This document shows, piece by piece, positions 25,684 through 33,016 of a DNA stretch of 64,000 nt. This DNA comes from an uncultured Lachnospiraceae bacterium. Its GTDB lineage: Bacteria > Bacillota > Clostridia > Lachnospirales > Lachnospiraceae. Made by a program: the position numbers and the translations under genes. How positions within the stretch are numbered: the stretch's first letter is position 1; each line of letters starts with the position of its first letter. The stretch is taken from assembly GCA_947367855.1 (NCBI GenBank), contig CANBFE010000012.1, positions 1-64,000 on the forward strand, in the 5' to 3' direction. The notes under the pieces are model-generated. The model was not told the origin of the DNA. It worked only from the letters and a program-made list of their open reading frames with translations, and did no database searches.

Positions 25684-26818
25684 AGATATCCCTCATCTGC
25701 TCAAAAGTATGGAGCTGCGTGCTCACGTCACGGCTGATCTCCCGGAAAGCGGCGCTTATCTCCTGTTTCTGATTCTTCATCTCCTCCGCCAGCAGCTCCT
25801 GCCGTTCCATCACCAGATTCATGGAATCCTGCAGGCTTTTGCCGGACTCCACCAGGTCTCCCACTGCCTTCAGAAGAGCTCTGCTGCTCTCCGCGTTTGC
25901 CGCCTGTGTCTGGGCAGCCTGCCTCAGGGTGGCTCCCAGTTCCTTAAATTCCGTGTTCATGGCAGTCTGCAGCTGCTTCAGATATGCCTGGGACATCTGC
26001 TCCAGATTCTTCAGCTGTTCCTCAGACCGGCCCTCTGCCAGCTCCAGAAGCTGCCTCATATAGTCCGCCTGATTGGCCTGGTATACCAGCATGGCCGCAG
26101 TGTTCTCATCGCTCTTCCCTGCACGGGGCGGCATGGCGCACTGCCGGAAGGTGTGCAGAAAACAGTCCAGCTTTCCGTATGCATCCGCCATGATGCTCCT
26201 GTATACAAAATTAAAGATCAGTGAAAAGATAATACCGTACACAGACGTATGGAATGCCACCTTCATTCCGGACAGCAGAGGTCCCACATTATCGGAGATG
26301 GTATAAATGTCATCCCCGCTGAAGGATCCCAGCCCCAGGGAAAGGCCGATAAAGGTTCCCAGGATTCCCAGACCCGTCATGGTTCCGGAGATGCCGGAAT
26401 TAAAATAATTGCTCCCCACCTTCTCCAGAAGCTCCTCATTGATAAAATCCTCGATGTCACAGGCATTCCCGGACTTCACACGCATCCTGAACTTTCCGAA
26501 AGCCTCCTTCAGATTCTTTTCCTCAAAAAAACCCTTGTGGTCCTGAAGGGAACTCCAGACATTCTGTTCTCCGGCCTCCTTATACCCTGCCAGAAGATCC
26601 CCGGACGCGTCCTCCAGTTCATCCGTAAGGCGGTTGAGCCGCAAAAAGCTTGCAATGGAAATTACAAACAAAATACCTATGATTCCCAGGAAAATACCAT
26701 TGATCATCAGGTTGCCCACTGAGGTTACTTCCCCTGTAAACACGCCGTTGACATACATTACGAATGCCACCATGGCAAAGTAGGCGATAAATAAGATATA
26801 ATATAATCTGCTTTTCAT
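25667..26818 (-). CDS. MotA/TolQ/ExbB-type proton channel (ZorA-like)
   Basis: A 383-residue membrane protein. Two N-terminal helices (about 7-25 and 36-58), a cytoplasmic loop, and two more helices (about 160-185, GTMTGLGILGTFIGLSLGL; and 205-228, FHTSVYGIIFSLIFNFVYR) carry the MotA/TolQ/ExbB signature. A coiled-coil tail of about 130 residues extends into the cytoplasm, like a shortened ZorA tail. It starts only 23 bp after copA, with a GAGAGGG site, and overlaps the MotB-like gene. The channel probably uses the ion gradient to drive torque or conformational change; the effector is unknown. Confidence 0.82.
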   Translation of the reverse strand: MKSRLYYILFIAYFAMVAFVMYVNGVFTGEVTSVGNLMINGIFLGIIGILFVISIASFLRLNRLTDELEDASGDLLAGYKEAGEQNVWSSLQDHKGFFEEKNLKEAFGKFRMRVKSGNACDIEDFINEELLEKVGSNYFNSGISGTMTGLGILGTFIGLSLGLGSFSGDDIYTISDNVGPLLSGMKVAFHTSVYGIIFSLIFNFVYRSIMADAYGKLDCFLHTFRQCAMPPRAGKSDENTAAMLVYQANQADYMRQLLELAEGRSEEQLKNLEQMSQAYLKQLQTAMNTEFKELGATLRQAAQTQAANAESSRALLKAVGDLVESGKSLQDSMNLVMERQELLAEEMKNQKQEISAAFREISRDVSTQLHTFEQMRDIYEKRK

Positions 26819-26841
26819 TTGTCCCTCTCAATCTTCCTGTG

Positions 26842-29586
26842 TTATTTCACGGCAATTTCAGTGACCTGGTACCCGGCTCCACTGACCGCATCAGTCAACA
26901 CCTGGTCCGCAGCCTCCTCCTGCATTTCCACAGTGGCGGTTTTCTCCTCCAGGCTCATGGTCACGCCGCTTACCCCGGCAACTGCCTCCAAAGCCTTCTG
27001 TACCCTTCCGGTACAATGTGCACACATCATTCCCTCGATTGTCATTACCTTTGTCATACTTTTCTTCCTTTCCGCCGGAATCGCTTCCGCGCCTGTTGAT
27101 TTTTCGTTTTCTGCCGTAAGGGTCCGTCCGGTTTTGCCGAAACCGCTCCGGAATCCTCTCAGCCGCAGCGCATTCCCTACCACACAGATACTGCTCAGGC
27201 TCATGGCAGCCGCGCCGAACATGGGATCCAGCCGGACCCCAAATAAAGGATACCACACTCCGGCCGCCAGGGGAATACCTATTGCATTATAAAAAAAGGC
27301 CCAGAACAGATTTTGTTTGATATTCCGGATAACCTTCCTGCTCAGGCGAACTGCTGTCACCGCATCCCGCAGATCGCTCTTCATCAGGATGATGTCCGCG
27401 CTCTCCATGGCCACATCCGTTCCGGCCCCGATTGCCAGGCCCACGTCCGCTGCTGCAAGGGCCGGTGCATCGTTGATCCCGTCGCCGATCATGGCCACCC
27501 TGTGCCCCTCCTCCCTGAGGTTCCGGATTTTCTTCTCCTTATCCTGGGGCAGTACCTCCGCCACAACCTCCTGGATGTCCAGGCGTTTCCTCACGGCTTC
27601 CGCAGTCCGCCTGTTGTCCCCTGTGAGCATGACCACATGGATCCCCATCTCCTTAAACTTCCGGATGGCCTCCAGGGAAGTATCCTTCACCTGATCCGCC
27701 ACACCGATATAGCCCAGGAACCGGCCTTCCTCAGCCACCAGAAGGGGCGTCAGCCCCTGGTCCGCAAGGGATGCGATTCCCTGCTGTACCACGGGTTCAA
27801 TTTCGATTCCGTTCTCCTCCAGATAGGCCTGATTTCCCACCAGATACCGGGTGCCTTTTTTCGCACCCAAATCCCTGCGTTCCCGCGCGGCCTGCCGTTC
27901 CCCTTCCGTCTTTCGGGAAACCGCCCCTGTGACGGCTGTGGGCCCGTCCTCCGGGGACACCATGAGCCTGGGGGCCAGATCCTGGTCCAGCACCCCTTCC
28001 ACCCCGCGGCCGAATACAGCCTTAAAGTCCCGTATCTCAGGGATCGGCAGCTTCAGGGAGGCTGCATGCTCCACCACTGCCTCCGCCAGGGGATGCTCAC
28101 TTTTCTTCTCCAGCGCCGCCGCGATCTGCAGCATGGTGTCCACGGACATATCCCGGGCGCACACGCTGACTTCCACGCAGGTAAGGCGGCCCGCAGTTAT
28201 GGTTCCCGTCTTATCCATCACAACGGTATCTATATCCCTGGCCTGCTGCAGGGCCTCCCCTGACTTGATCAGAATACCGTTTCCGGCGCCCACGCCGGTT
28301 CCCACCATGATTGCCACAGGCGTTGCCAGTCCCAGGGCGCAGGGACAGGAAATCACCAGCACCGCTATGGCCATGGATATGGCAAATTCCGCACCTGCCC
28401 CGGCAAGAAGCCATACTGCCAGGGTAACCAGGGAAATACAGATCACCACAGGCACAAAGACGCCTGCCACCTTATCCGCGAGCTGGGCAATGGGGGCCTT
28501 GCTTGCTCCCGCCTCCTCCACCAGGCGGATGATCTGGGACAGGGTGGTGTCCTCCCCTACCCTGTCTGCCCTGCATTTCAAAAATCCGGCCTTGTTCACA
28601 GTGGCGGAAACCACTTTATCCCCTGCCCTTTTCTCCACGGGAATGCTCTCCCCTGTGATGGCTGCCTCATCCACACTGGAATTCCCCTCCACCACCGTGC
28701 CGTCCACAGGCACCAGTTTTCCGGGCTTTACCAGAAAGATATCCCCTCTGGCCAGGTCCTCCGTGGGCACCTCCTCTTCCCGGCCGTCCTCCCGCAGCAG
28801 AATGGCCGTCTTGGGCGACAGATCCATGAGCCTGGTAATGGCCTCGCTTGTCTTCCCCTTTGAACGGCTCTCCAGGTACTTCCCCACGGTGATCAGAGTC
28901 AGTATCATTCCCGCCGACTCGAAATACAGATCATGGGAGTACTGCTGCACCAGCGCCATGTCCCCATGTCCCAGGCCAAAGCTGATACGGTACAGCGCAA
29001 ACACTCCGTAGACTATGGCCGCTGAGGCTCCCAGCGCAATCAGACTGTCCATATTGGGACTCAGGTGTCCCAGGGTTTTAAAGCCCACTGCAAAGAATTT
29101 CCGGTTTACGTACAGAATGGGCAGCAGAAGCAGCAGCTGCGTCAGGGCAAAGGTCACGGCATTCTCGTTTCCATGCAGATATCTGTGTACAAATCCCGGA
29201 ACGGGAAGGCCGAACCACTCATTGTACATATGGTACATTGCCACATACATCAGCGGCAGCAGAAAGGCCACGGAAATACCCAGTCTCCATTTCATGGAGG
29301 CAGCCTCCTTTTTGGCCTCCTGTTCCACGCTGTGCCTGCCTCCCCCTTTCCGCTCCTTTGACGCGCTGCCGGACTTCTCCAGCGGCTGCGCCCCGTACCC
29401 TGCCTTCTCCACGGCGGACACAATCTGGTCCCCGCCTATCTTTTCCTCATCATAGCTCACATCCATGCTCTCGGTGAGCAGATTCACGGAGACATTCTCC
29501 ACCGCCTCCAGGTTTCCCACTGCTTTCTCCACATGGGAAGAACATGCCGAACAGGTCATTCCTGTTATGTGATAGCGTTTCTTCAT
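26842..29586 (-). CDS. copA: Copper-exporting P1B-type ATPase, with HMA domains at both ends
   Basis: A 914-residue membrane pump that exports Cu(I). An N-terminal heavy-metal domain has the CxxC motif (MTCSACSSHV, C12 and C15). The channel helix has ISCPCALGLATP (CPC), followed by the phosphorylation site DKTGTIT and the hinge GDGINDAPALAAADVG. Uncommonly, a second heavy-metal domain is fused at the C-terminus (about residues 845-914, EGMMCAHCTGRVQKAL). In many relatives this is a separate CopZ chaperone, so the fusion may replace it. It lies 31 bp after csoR. Confidence 0.95.
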   Translation of the reverse strand: MKKRYHITGMTCSACSSHVEKAVGNLEAVENVSVNLLTESMDVSYDEEKIGGDQIVSAVEKAGYGAQPLEKSGSASKERKGGGRHSVEQEAKKEAASMKWRLGISVAFLLPLMYVAMYHMYNEWFGLPVPGFVHRYLHGNENAVTFALTQLLLLLPILYVNRKFFAVGFKTLGHLSPNMDSLIALGASAAIVYGVFALYRISFGLGHGDMALVQQYSHDLYFESAGMILTLITVGKYLESRSKGKTSEAITRLMDLSPKTAILLREDGREEEVPTEDLARGDIFLVKPGKLVPVDGTVVEGNSSVDEAAITGESIPVEKRAGDKVVSATVNKAGFLKCRADRVGEDTTLSQIIRLVEEAGASKAPIAQLADKVAGVFVPVVICISLVTLAVWLLAGAGAEFAISMAIAVLVISCPCALGLATPVAIMVGTGVGAGNGILIKSGEALQQARDIDTVVMDKTGTITAGRLTCVEVSVCARDMSVDTMLQIAAALEKKSEHPLAEAVVEHAASLKLPIPEIRDFKAVFGRGVEGVLDQDLAPRLMVSPEDGPTAVTGAVSRKTEGERQAARERRDLGAKKGTRYLVGNQAYLEENGIEIEPVVQQGIASLADQGLTPLLVAEEGRFLGYIGVADQVKDTSLEAIRKFKEMGIHVVMLTGDNRRTAEAVRKRLDIQEVVAEVLPQDKEKKIRNLREEGHRVAMIGDGINDAPALAAADVGLAIGAGTDVAMESADIILMKSDLRDAVTAVRLSRKVIRNIKQNLFWAFFYNAIGIPLAAGVWYPLFGVRLDPMFGAAAMSLSSICVVGNALRLRGFRSGFGKTGRTLTAENEKSTGAEAIPAERKKSMTKVMTIEGMMCAHCTGRVQKALEAVAGVSGVTMSLEEKTATVEMQEEAADQVLTDAVSGAGYQVTEIAVK

Positions 29587-29617
29587 AATTACATTGCATC
29601 CTTTCTCTCTGCCCCGG

Positions 29618-29962
29618 TCACTTCAGTTTCTTCACCAGCTCCACGGTCTCCCCCACCACAGCCAGATTGCCCTTCCTGATCTCCTCCGCCACACAGGTCT
29701 CCATATGTTCCTGCAGAATCTGATATGCAAAAGACTGCAGCGCGCTTTCCGCAGCTGCCACCTGCACCAGGATATCCCCGCAGTAACGGTTTTCCTCCAG
29801 CATCCTGCCGATGCCGTTTAACTGCCCTGTAATCCGGCTTAAGCGGTTTTTCAACTGTTTCAGCTCCTCTGTCCTCCGTGGTGTCGCCCTCTGATGAGGA
29901 CTGCAGCACTGTTTCCCCGAATCTGCGCCGTCATGTTCTTTTTTTGTAGTGTTTCCCTCCAT
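29618..29962 (-). CDS. csoR: Copper-sensing repressor CsoR
   Basis: A 114-residue helical repressor of the CsoR/RcnR family. Cu(I) binding to the C-H-C site releases it from DNA. The ligands are all present: C61 (RYCGDIL), H86 and C90 (EHMETC). A poorly conserved N-terminal extension with a CC pair and His precedes the domain. AAAGG lies upstream of ATG 29962. It is the first gene of the copper operon, and its promoter holds two G/C-tract palindromes typical for CsoR. Confidence 0.93.
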   Translation of the reverse strand: MEGNTTKKEHDGADSGKQCCSPHQRATPRRTEELKQLKNRLSRITGQLNGIGRMLEENRYCGDILVQVAAAESALQSFAYQILQEHMETCVAEEIRKGNLAVVGETVELVKKLK

Positions 29963-30018
29963 ACTTTTTCTATCCTTTCTGCCATTTCCTCATTTTCCCT
30001 GAAATACGGACAACACAA

Positions 30019-30081
30019 ATACCCTGCAGGGGTATCTATAATCCATGATTACAGAATATACCCCCACAGGGTATTTGTCAA
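30019..30081 (-). promoter_or_regulatory. csoR-copA promoter with CsoR operators
   Basis: On the minus strand, TTGACA (30076-30081) and TATTCT (30053-30058) are 17 bp apart. An inverted repeat ATACCCCCACAGGGTAT (30058-30074) fills the spacer. A second, ATACCCTGCAGGGGTAT (30019-30035), lies downstream of the start point. Both match the TACCC...GGGTA pattern of CsoR sites, so apo-CsoR would block RNA polymerase and the operon would be self-regulated by copper. Confidence 0.85.
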
Positions 30082-30097
30082 GAAAAATCTGCAAAAC

Positions 30098-30739
30098 TTA
30101 ACCCGCTGTAACCACAGCCTGTCCCGAGGGTTCCAGCACCTGCAGAATCTCCTCACCCGCAGCCACATGTTCCCCTGCCGTCATGCGGACTTCGCCGCCA
30201 TAGAAAAACTGTTCCACACAGACGGACACCTCTGCGGACACGCCCTCTGCCTCCAGTCCCCTGCGGTCAAATTCCAGGAGCAGTTTCCCCTTCTCCACCA
30301 CTTCATTCTGAAGCACCCTTGGCCGGTAGTACCGCGCCAGGAGATCGTCCGCCCCACATCCGGCCTGAATATAGATCTCCGCCCCGAAGGACGTGGTAAA
30401 CCGGAAGGCGCTGCCCATGGGAAACAGTCTGCTGACTTTTCCGTCCGCAGGGGCATACACCCTGTCACAGTCCGGATGAATCACGATGGTGGGCTGCTCC
30501 CCTTCCTTCTGAAGGATCACCTCCCCTGTCACCGGACTTGCCAGCGGCCAGGACTGTCTGTTGTCCTCGTTAAAATGCCCCCTTCTGCGCCAGCCGGACT
30601 TTCTGGGTTCCGCAGGCTGTTCCTCCCGCTCCTTTTCCGGCTCCTCCTCCTCCGAATCCCACAGCCCGTACATGGAAATCCTCCCGGCCATGAATCCGGC
30701 CACCAGGGCAGTCATCATCCACATTATACTCATTAGCAT
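30098..30739 (-). CDS. Membrane-anchored EIIA-Glc-like protein without active-site histidines
   Basis: A 213-residue protein with an N-terminal hydrophobic helix, an acidic linker (30-45) and a domain (65-205) with the PTS EIIA-Glc fold pattern (VYAPADGKVSRLFPMGSAF, VVEKGKLLLEFD, VAAGEEILQV). The two catalytic histidines of EIIA-Glc are replaced: the first by S110 (GSAF) and the phospho-accepting one by Q125 (IYIQAG). It therefore cannot relay phosphate and may be a structural or binding domain. GGAGG precedes ATG 30739 by 10 nt. It sits upstream of csoR on the same strand. Confidence 0.7.
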   Translation of the reverse strand: MLMSIMWMMTALVAGFMAGRISMYGLWDSEEEEPEKEREEQPAEPRKSGWRRRGHFNEDNRQSWPLASPVTGEVILQKEGEQPTIVIHPDCDRVYAPADGKVSRLFPMGSAFRFTTSFGAEIYIQAGCGADDLLARYYRPRVLQNEVVEKGKLLLEFDRRGLEAEGVSAEVSVCVEQFFYGGEVRMTAGEHVAAGEEILQVLEPSGQAVVTAG

Positions 30740-30824
30740 CCTGAATTTACCTCCTTTTATGTTCCTTCCCTACCAAGTTTTCCCTGTTGAAAAAAGGATA
30801 TGCATAATTTTTTCAAAAAATAGG

Positions 30825-30854
30825 TTGACATTTGTTATGTGGTAGTGGTATACT
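30825..30854 (+). promoter_or_regulatory. Cold-shock gene promoter
   Basis: TTGACA (30825-30830), 18-bp spacer and TATACT (30849-30854): a near-consensus sigma-A promoter, placed about 145 nt before the csp start codon. Confidence 0.85.
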
Positions 30855-30860
30855 GCAACC

Positions 30861-31001
30861 GTATTCTAAATGAAAGTCATTGAACTCACATGTTTTTGTA
30901 AGTCACAGTTACTTTTAATGACGGTTTACAAAAATGTGTATTTTTTTGCCCGCGGTTTAGAATCCTATTAACCTTACAAATTATATAAAGGAGGTACCAA
31001 A
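30861..31001 (+). promoter_or_regulatory. Long structured 5' leader of the csp gene
   Basis: The leader is about 140 nt. A large A/U-rich hairpin pairs CACA and TTTTTGTAA (30887-30901, two-base bulge) with 30926-30938, containing an inner GTCA/TGAC helix (30902-30905 with 30919-30922). A run of seven T (30941-30947) follows two bases later. The shape suits an RNA thermoswitch or attenuator, as known for cold-shock leaders; the mechanism is inferred. Confidence 0.6.
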
Positions 31002-31217
31002 ATGAATAACGGTACAGTAAAATGGTTTAATGCACAGAAGGGTTACGGCTTCATCACAAATGATGCCAGCGGAGAGGAAGTATTTGTACATTTCTCTGCT
31101 ATCAATGCAGACGGTTTCAAGTCTCTTGAGGAAGGCCAGAAGGTTACTTTCGATACAGAGTGCGATCCTCAGAACAGCAGCAAAATCCGCGCTACCAACG
31201 TTACTGTTGTAGCTTAA
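31002..31217 (+). CDS. Cold-shock protein (CspA family)
   Basis: A 71-residue single-stranded RNA/DNA-binding protein with a full cold-shock domain: KWFNAQKGYGFI (RNP1) and VFVHFS (RNP2). It acts as an RNA chaperone melting structures at low temperature. A very strong AAAGGAGGT site lies 6 nt before ATG 31002. It stands alone between a long leader and a terminator hairpin. Confidence 0.95.
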   Translation: MNNGTVKWFNAQKGYGFITNDASGEEVFVHFSAINADGFKSLEEGQKVTFDTECDPQNSSKIRATNVTVVA

Positions 31218-31245
31218 TGCTCTTTTTGCAACCAGGAAACACATG

Positions 31246-31277
31246 AAAAGCGCCGGGAAAATTCCCCGGTGCCTTTT
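31246..31277 (+). terminator. Terminator of the csp gene
   Basis: AAAAGCGCCGGG (31246-31257) pairs with CCCCGGTGCCTTTT (31264-31277), ending in T. Because the stem is flanked by A on one side, it can also serve the convergent TPR gene. Confidence 0.8.
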
Positions 31278-31287
31278 GTGTATCCTG

Positions 31288-32337
31288 TTATCTCGTGGAC
31301 AGGAATTCATATTCTCTTCTGGCCTGTTGGTCATCCGGATAATTCGTCAGATAATTTCCCATGAGCAGATAGGCCTGGGCATACTCTCCCAACCGCTCGT
31401 AGGCAACAATCTCATTGAAGGCAAGTGTCTGCATCATTGTTGTGTTTTCCAGCTGCATGCCTGCCTGAAATGCCTCCAGGGCCTTTCTGTACTCGCCCCT
31501 TGTCATCTCGCAGAGTCCCAACTGATTGTACATTTCCGCGTTTCCCTCATTTTTCTCCAGATAACTGCTGTAGACATTTACGGCATAATTATAGTCGCCT
31601 GTGGCCTCATAAGCCCTGCCAAGATAGAGGTAGCTCTCCACGCCTCCCTTCTCCCTTGCCTCTTCCAGGTCAAGGTAGGCATTCTGGTATTCCCCCAGAT
31701 AATAGTAGATTCTGCCGCTGGCATATTTATCCATTTCCTTGTCCCCGGATTCCAGGGCCTTCCTCAGATAAGCCTGTCCCTCCTCCCGGTGACCATAGTA
31801 GTCAAGCACCTCATAAATCTCTATCAGTCTGTCGTAATTCCGCGCATCCATGGAAATCACCTTATCAAAATCCTCTATGGCGCCCTCATAATTCCCCAGA
31901 ACCAGGCGAACGTTTCCCCGGAGGAAATAGGTGTCCTCCTCCCTGGGGCGCAGCGCCGCCACCGCATTGTAAATCTCTTCCGCCTCCGTATAACGGCCGC
32001 TCTTGGTATAGGCAGCCGCCAGGTACAGATTCAGGTCAAAATCCACATTCTGCACCAGTCCGCTGCTTCCTGCAATGGCTTCCTCAAAGTAGGCGGCAGC
32101 CTGCCCGTAATCCGTAAGCCCCATGCAGGCAATCCCCCTTGCCCTGTTGACCTGCCTGGCATTCTCGCCGTTTTCCTCCGCCAGGTCAAGCTGCTCCAGG
32201 GCTCCCCTGTAGTCCAGATTCTGTATCAGCTGTATGGCGCCCTGCGTCCTCTCTCCGGCTTCTCCGCATCCCGCAAGCGTCATGGCCAGTACTGCGCACG
32301 CCAGAAAACAGATTCCCTTTCTTCCCGCTGTCCTCAT
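31288..32337 (-). CDS. TPR-repeat lipoprotein
   Basis: A 349-residue exported lipoprotein. The signal ends with the lipobox TLAGCGE. The rest is a solenoid of about eight tetratricopeptide repeats (for example YTEAEEIYNAVAALRP, and YEGAIEDFDKVISMDA), implying protein-protein contacts outside the membrane. ATG 32337 follows GAGGAGG by 6 nt; the in-frame extension to 32472 has no signal and lies over mscL's end. It is 47 bp downstream of mscL, probably in one transcript. Confidence 0.8.
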   Translation of the reverse strand: MRTAGRKGICFLACAVLAMTLAGCGEAGERTQGAIQLIQNLDYRGALEQLDLAEENGENARQVNRARGIACMGLTDYGQAAAYFEEAIAGSSGLVQNVDFDLNLYLAAAYTKSGRYTEAEEIYNAVAALRPREEDTYFLRGNVRLVLGNYEGAIEDFDKVISMDARNYDRLIEIYEVLDYYGHREEGQAYLRKALESGDKEMDKYASGRIYYYLGEYQNAYLDLEEAREKGGVESYLYLGRAYEATGDYNYAVNVYSSYLEKNEGNAEMYNQLGLCEMTRGEYRKALEAFQAGMQLENTTMMQTLAFNEIVAYERLGEYAQAYLLMGNYLTNYPDDQQARREYEFLSTR

Positions 32338-32384
32338 ACTCTTCCTCCTCTGTCCTGCTTCCTTCCCCTGTCTCCGGTTCCCGG

Positions 32385-32852
32385 TCAGGCTTCCGCCTTT
32401 TCCACGAGATGGGAAGTACAGTGGGGACATCTGACTGCTTCCAGTGGAATCTCGCTGAGGCAGTAGGGACATTTTTTCGTGGTGGGCGCCGCCGGAGCAG
32501 CTTCCTCCTTCTTCTTCACCTTCTCCCCGATGACATTGATTCCCTTGATCAGACAGAAGATCACAAGGGCGGTGATGAGGAAATTGATGATAGCCGTAAT
32601 AAAATTTCCATAATAAAGCACCGGCGCGTTCTCTCCGCTGCCCAGCGTCACTGTCAGATAGCTGAAATCGGTTCCCCCGAAAATCCCCAGTATGGGAGTG
32701 AGAATATCCTGGTTCAGGGATGTCACTATGGAGGTGAAGGCGCCTCCCACGATCACGCCCACCGCCATGTCCAGCACATTGCCCCGGGTGATAAACTTTT
32801 TAAACTCCGCTATAAAGCCCTTTTTCTTCCCGTCCTTCTTTCCTTTCTCCAT
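32385..32852 (-). CDS. mscL: Large-conductance mechanosensitive channel MscL with zinc ribbon
   Basis: A 155-residue homopentameric osmotic safety valve. FKKFITRGNVLDMAVGVIVG is the MscL opening and pore helix; a second helix spans about 85-107. The normal C-terminal helix continues into KKKEEAAPAAP and then a zinc ribbon with C128, C131, C142 and C145 (CPYC and CPHC), which classical MscL lacks. The tail is cytoplasmic. ATG 32852 is chosen from the MscL N-terminus; the longer frame to 32918 overlaps the promoter. Confidence 0.9.
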   Translation of the reverse strand: MEKGKKDGKKKGFIAEFKKFITRGNVLDMAVGVIVGGAFTSIVTSLNQDILTPILGIFGGTDFSYLTVTLGSGENAPVLYYGNFITAIINFLITALVIFCLIKGINVIGEKVKKKEEAAPAAPTTKKCPYCLSEIPLEAVRCPHCTSHLVEKAEA

Positions 32853-32891
32853 ATCCGCTCCTGCCTTTCCTGTTTTTTTCTGCCATCCATA

Positions 32892-32920
32892 ATAGTAACA
32901 CAAGAAGCCCTGCTCCACAA
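32892..32920 (-). promoter_or_regulatory. mscL promoter
   Basis: TTGTGG (32915-32920), 17-bp spacer and TACTAT (32892-32897) with an extended TGT on the minus strand. It is divergent from the DUF4317 promoter 36 bp away. Confidence 0.55.
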
Positions 32921-32955
32921 CCTATTTGTGGACCTGCCCGCCCATAAATTTTATC

Positions 32956-32984
32956 TTGCCCGGGACGCGGACTTGGTATATACT
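32956..32984 (+). promoter_or_regulatory. DUF4317 gene promoter
   Basis: TTGCCC (32956-32961), 17-bp spacer and TATACT (32979-32984), giving a leader of about 25 nt. Confidence 0.6.
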
Positions 32985-33016
32985 GAAAGCTGACAAAAAA
33001 CAAAGAGGTGGATGCC

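Noticed and set aside
24736..26818. A complete Zorya anti-phage system
   Set aside because: Only the ZorA/ZorB-like pair is present; the neighbours are copA and clpB, with no ZorC, ZorD helicase or ZorE nuclease.
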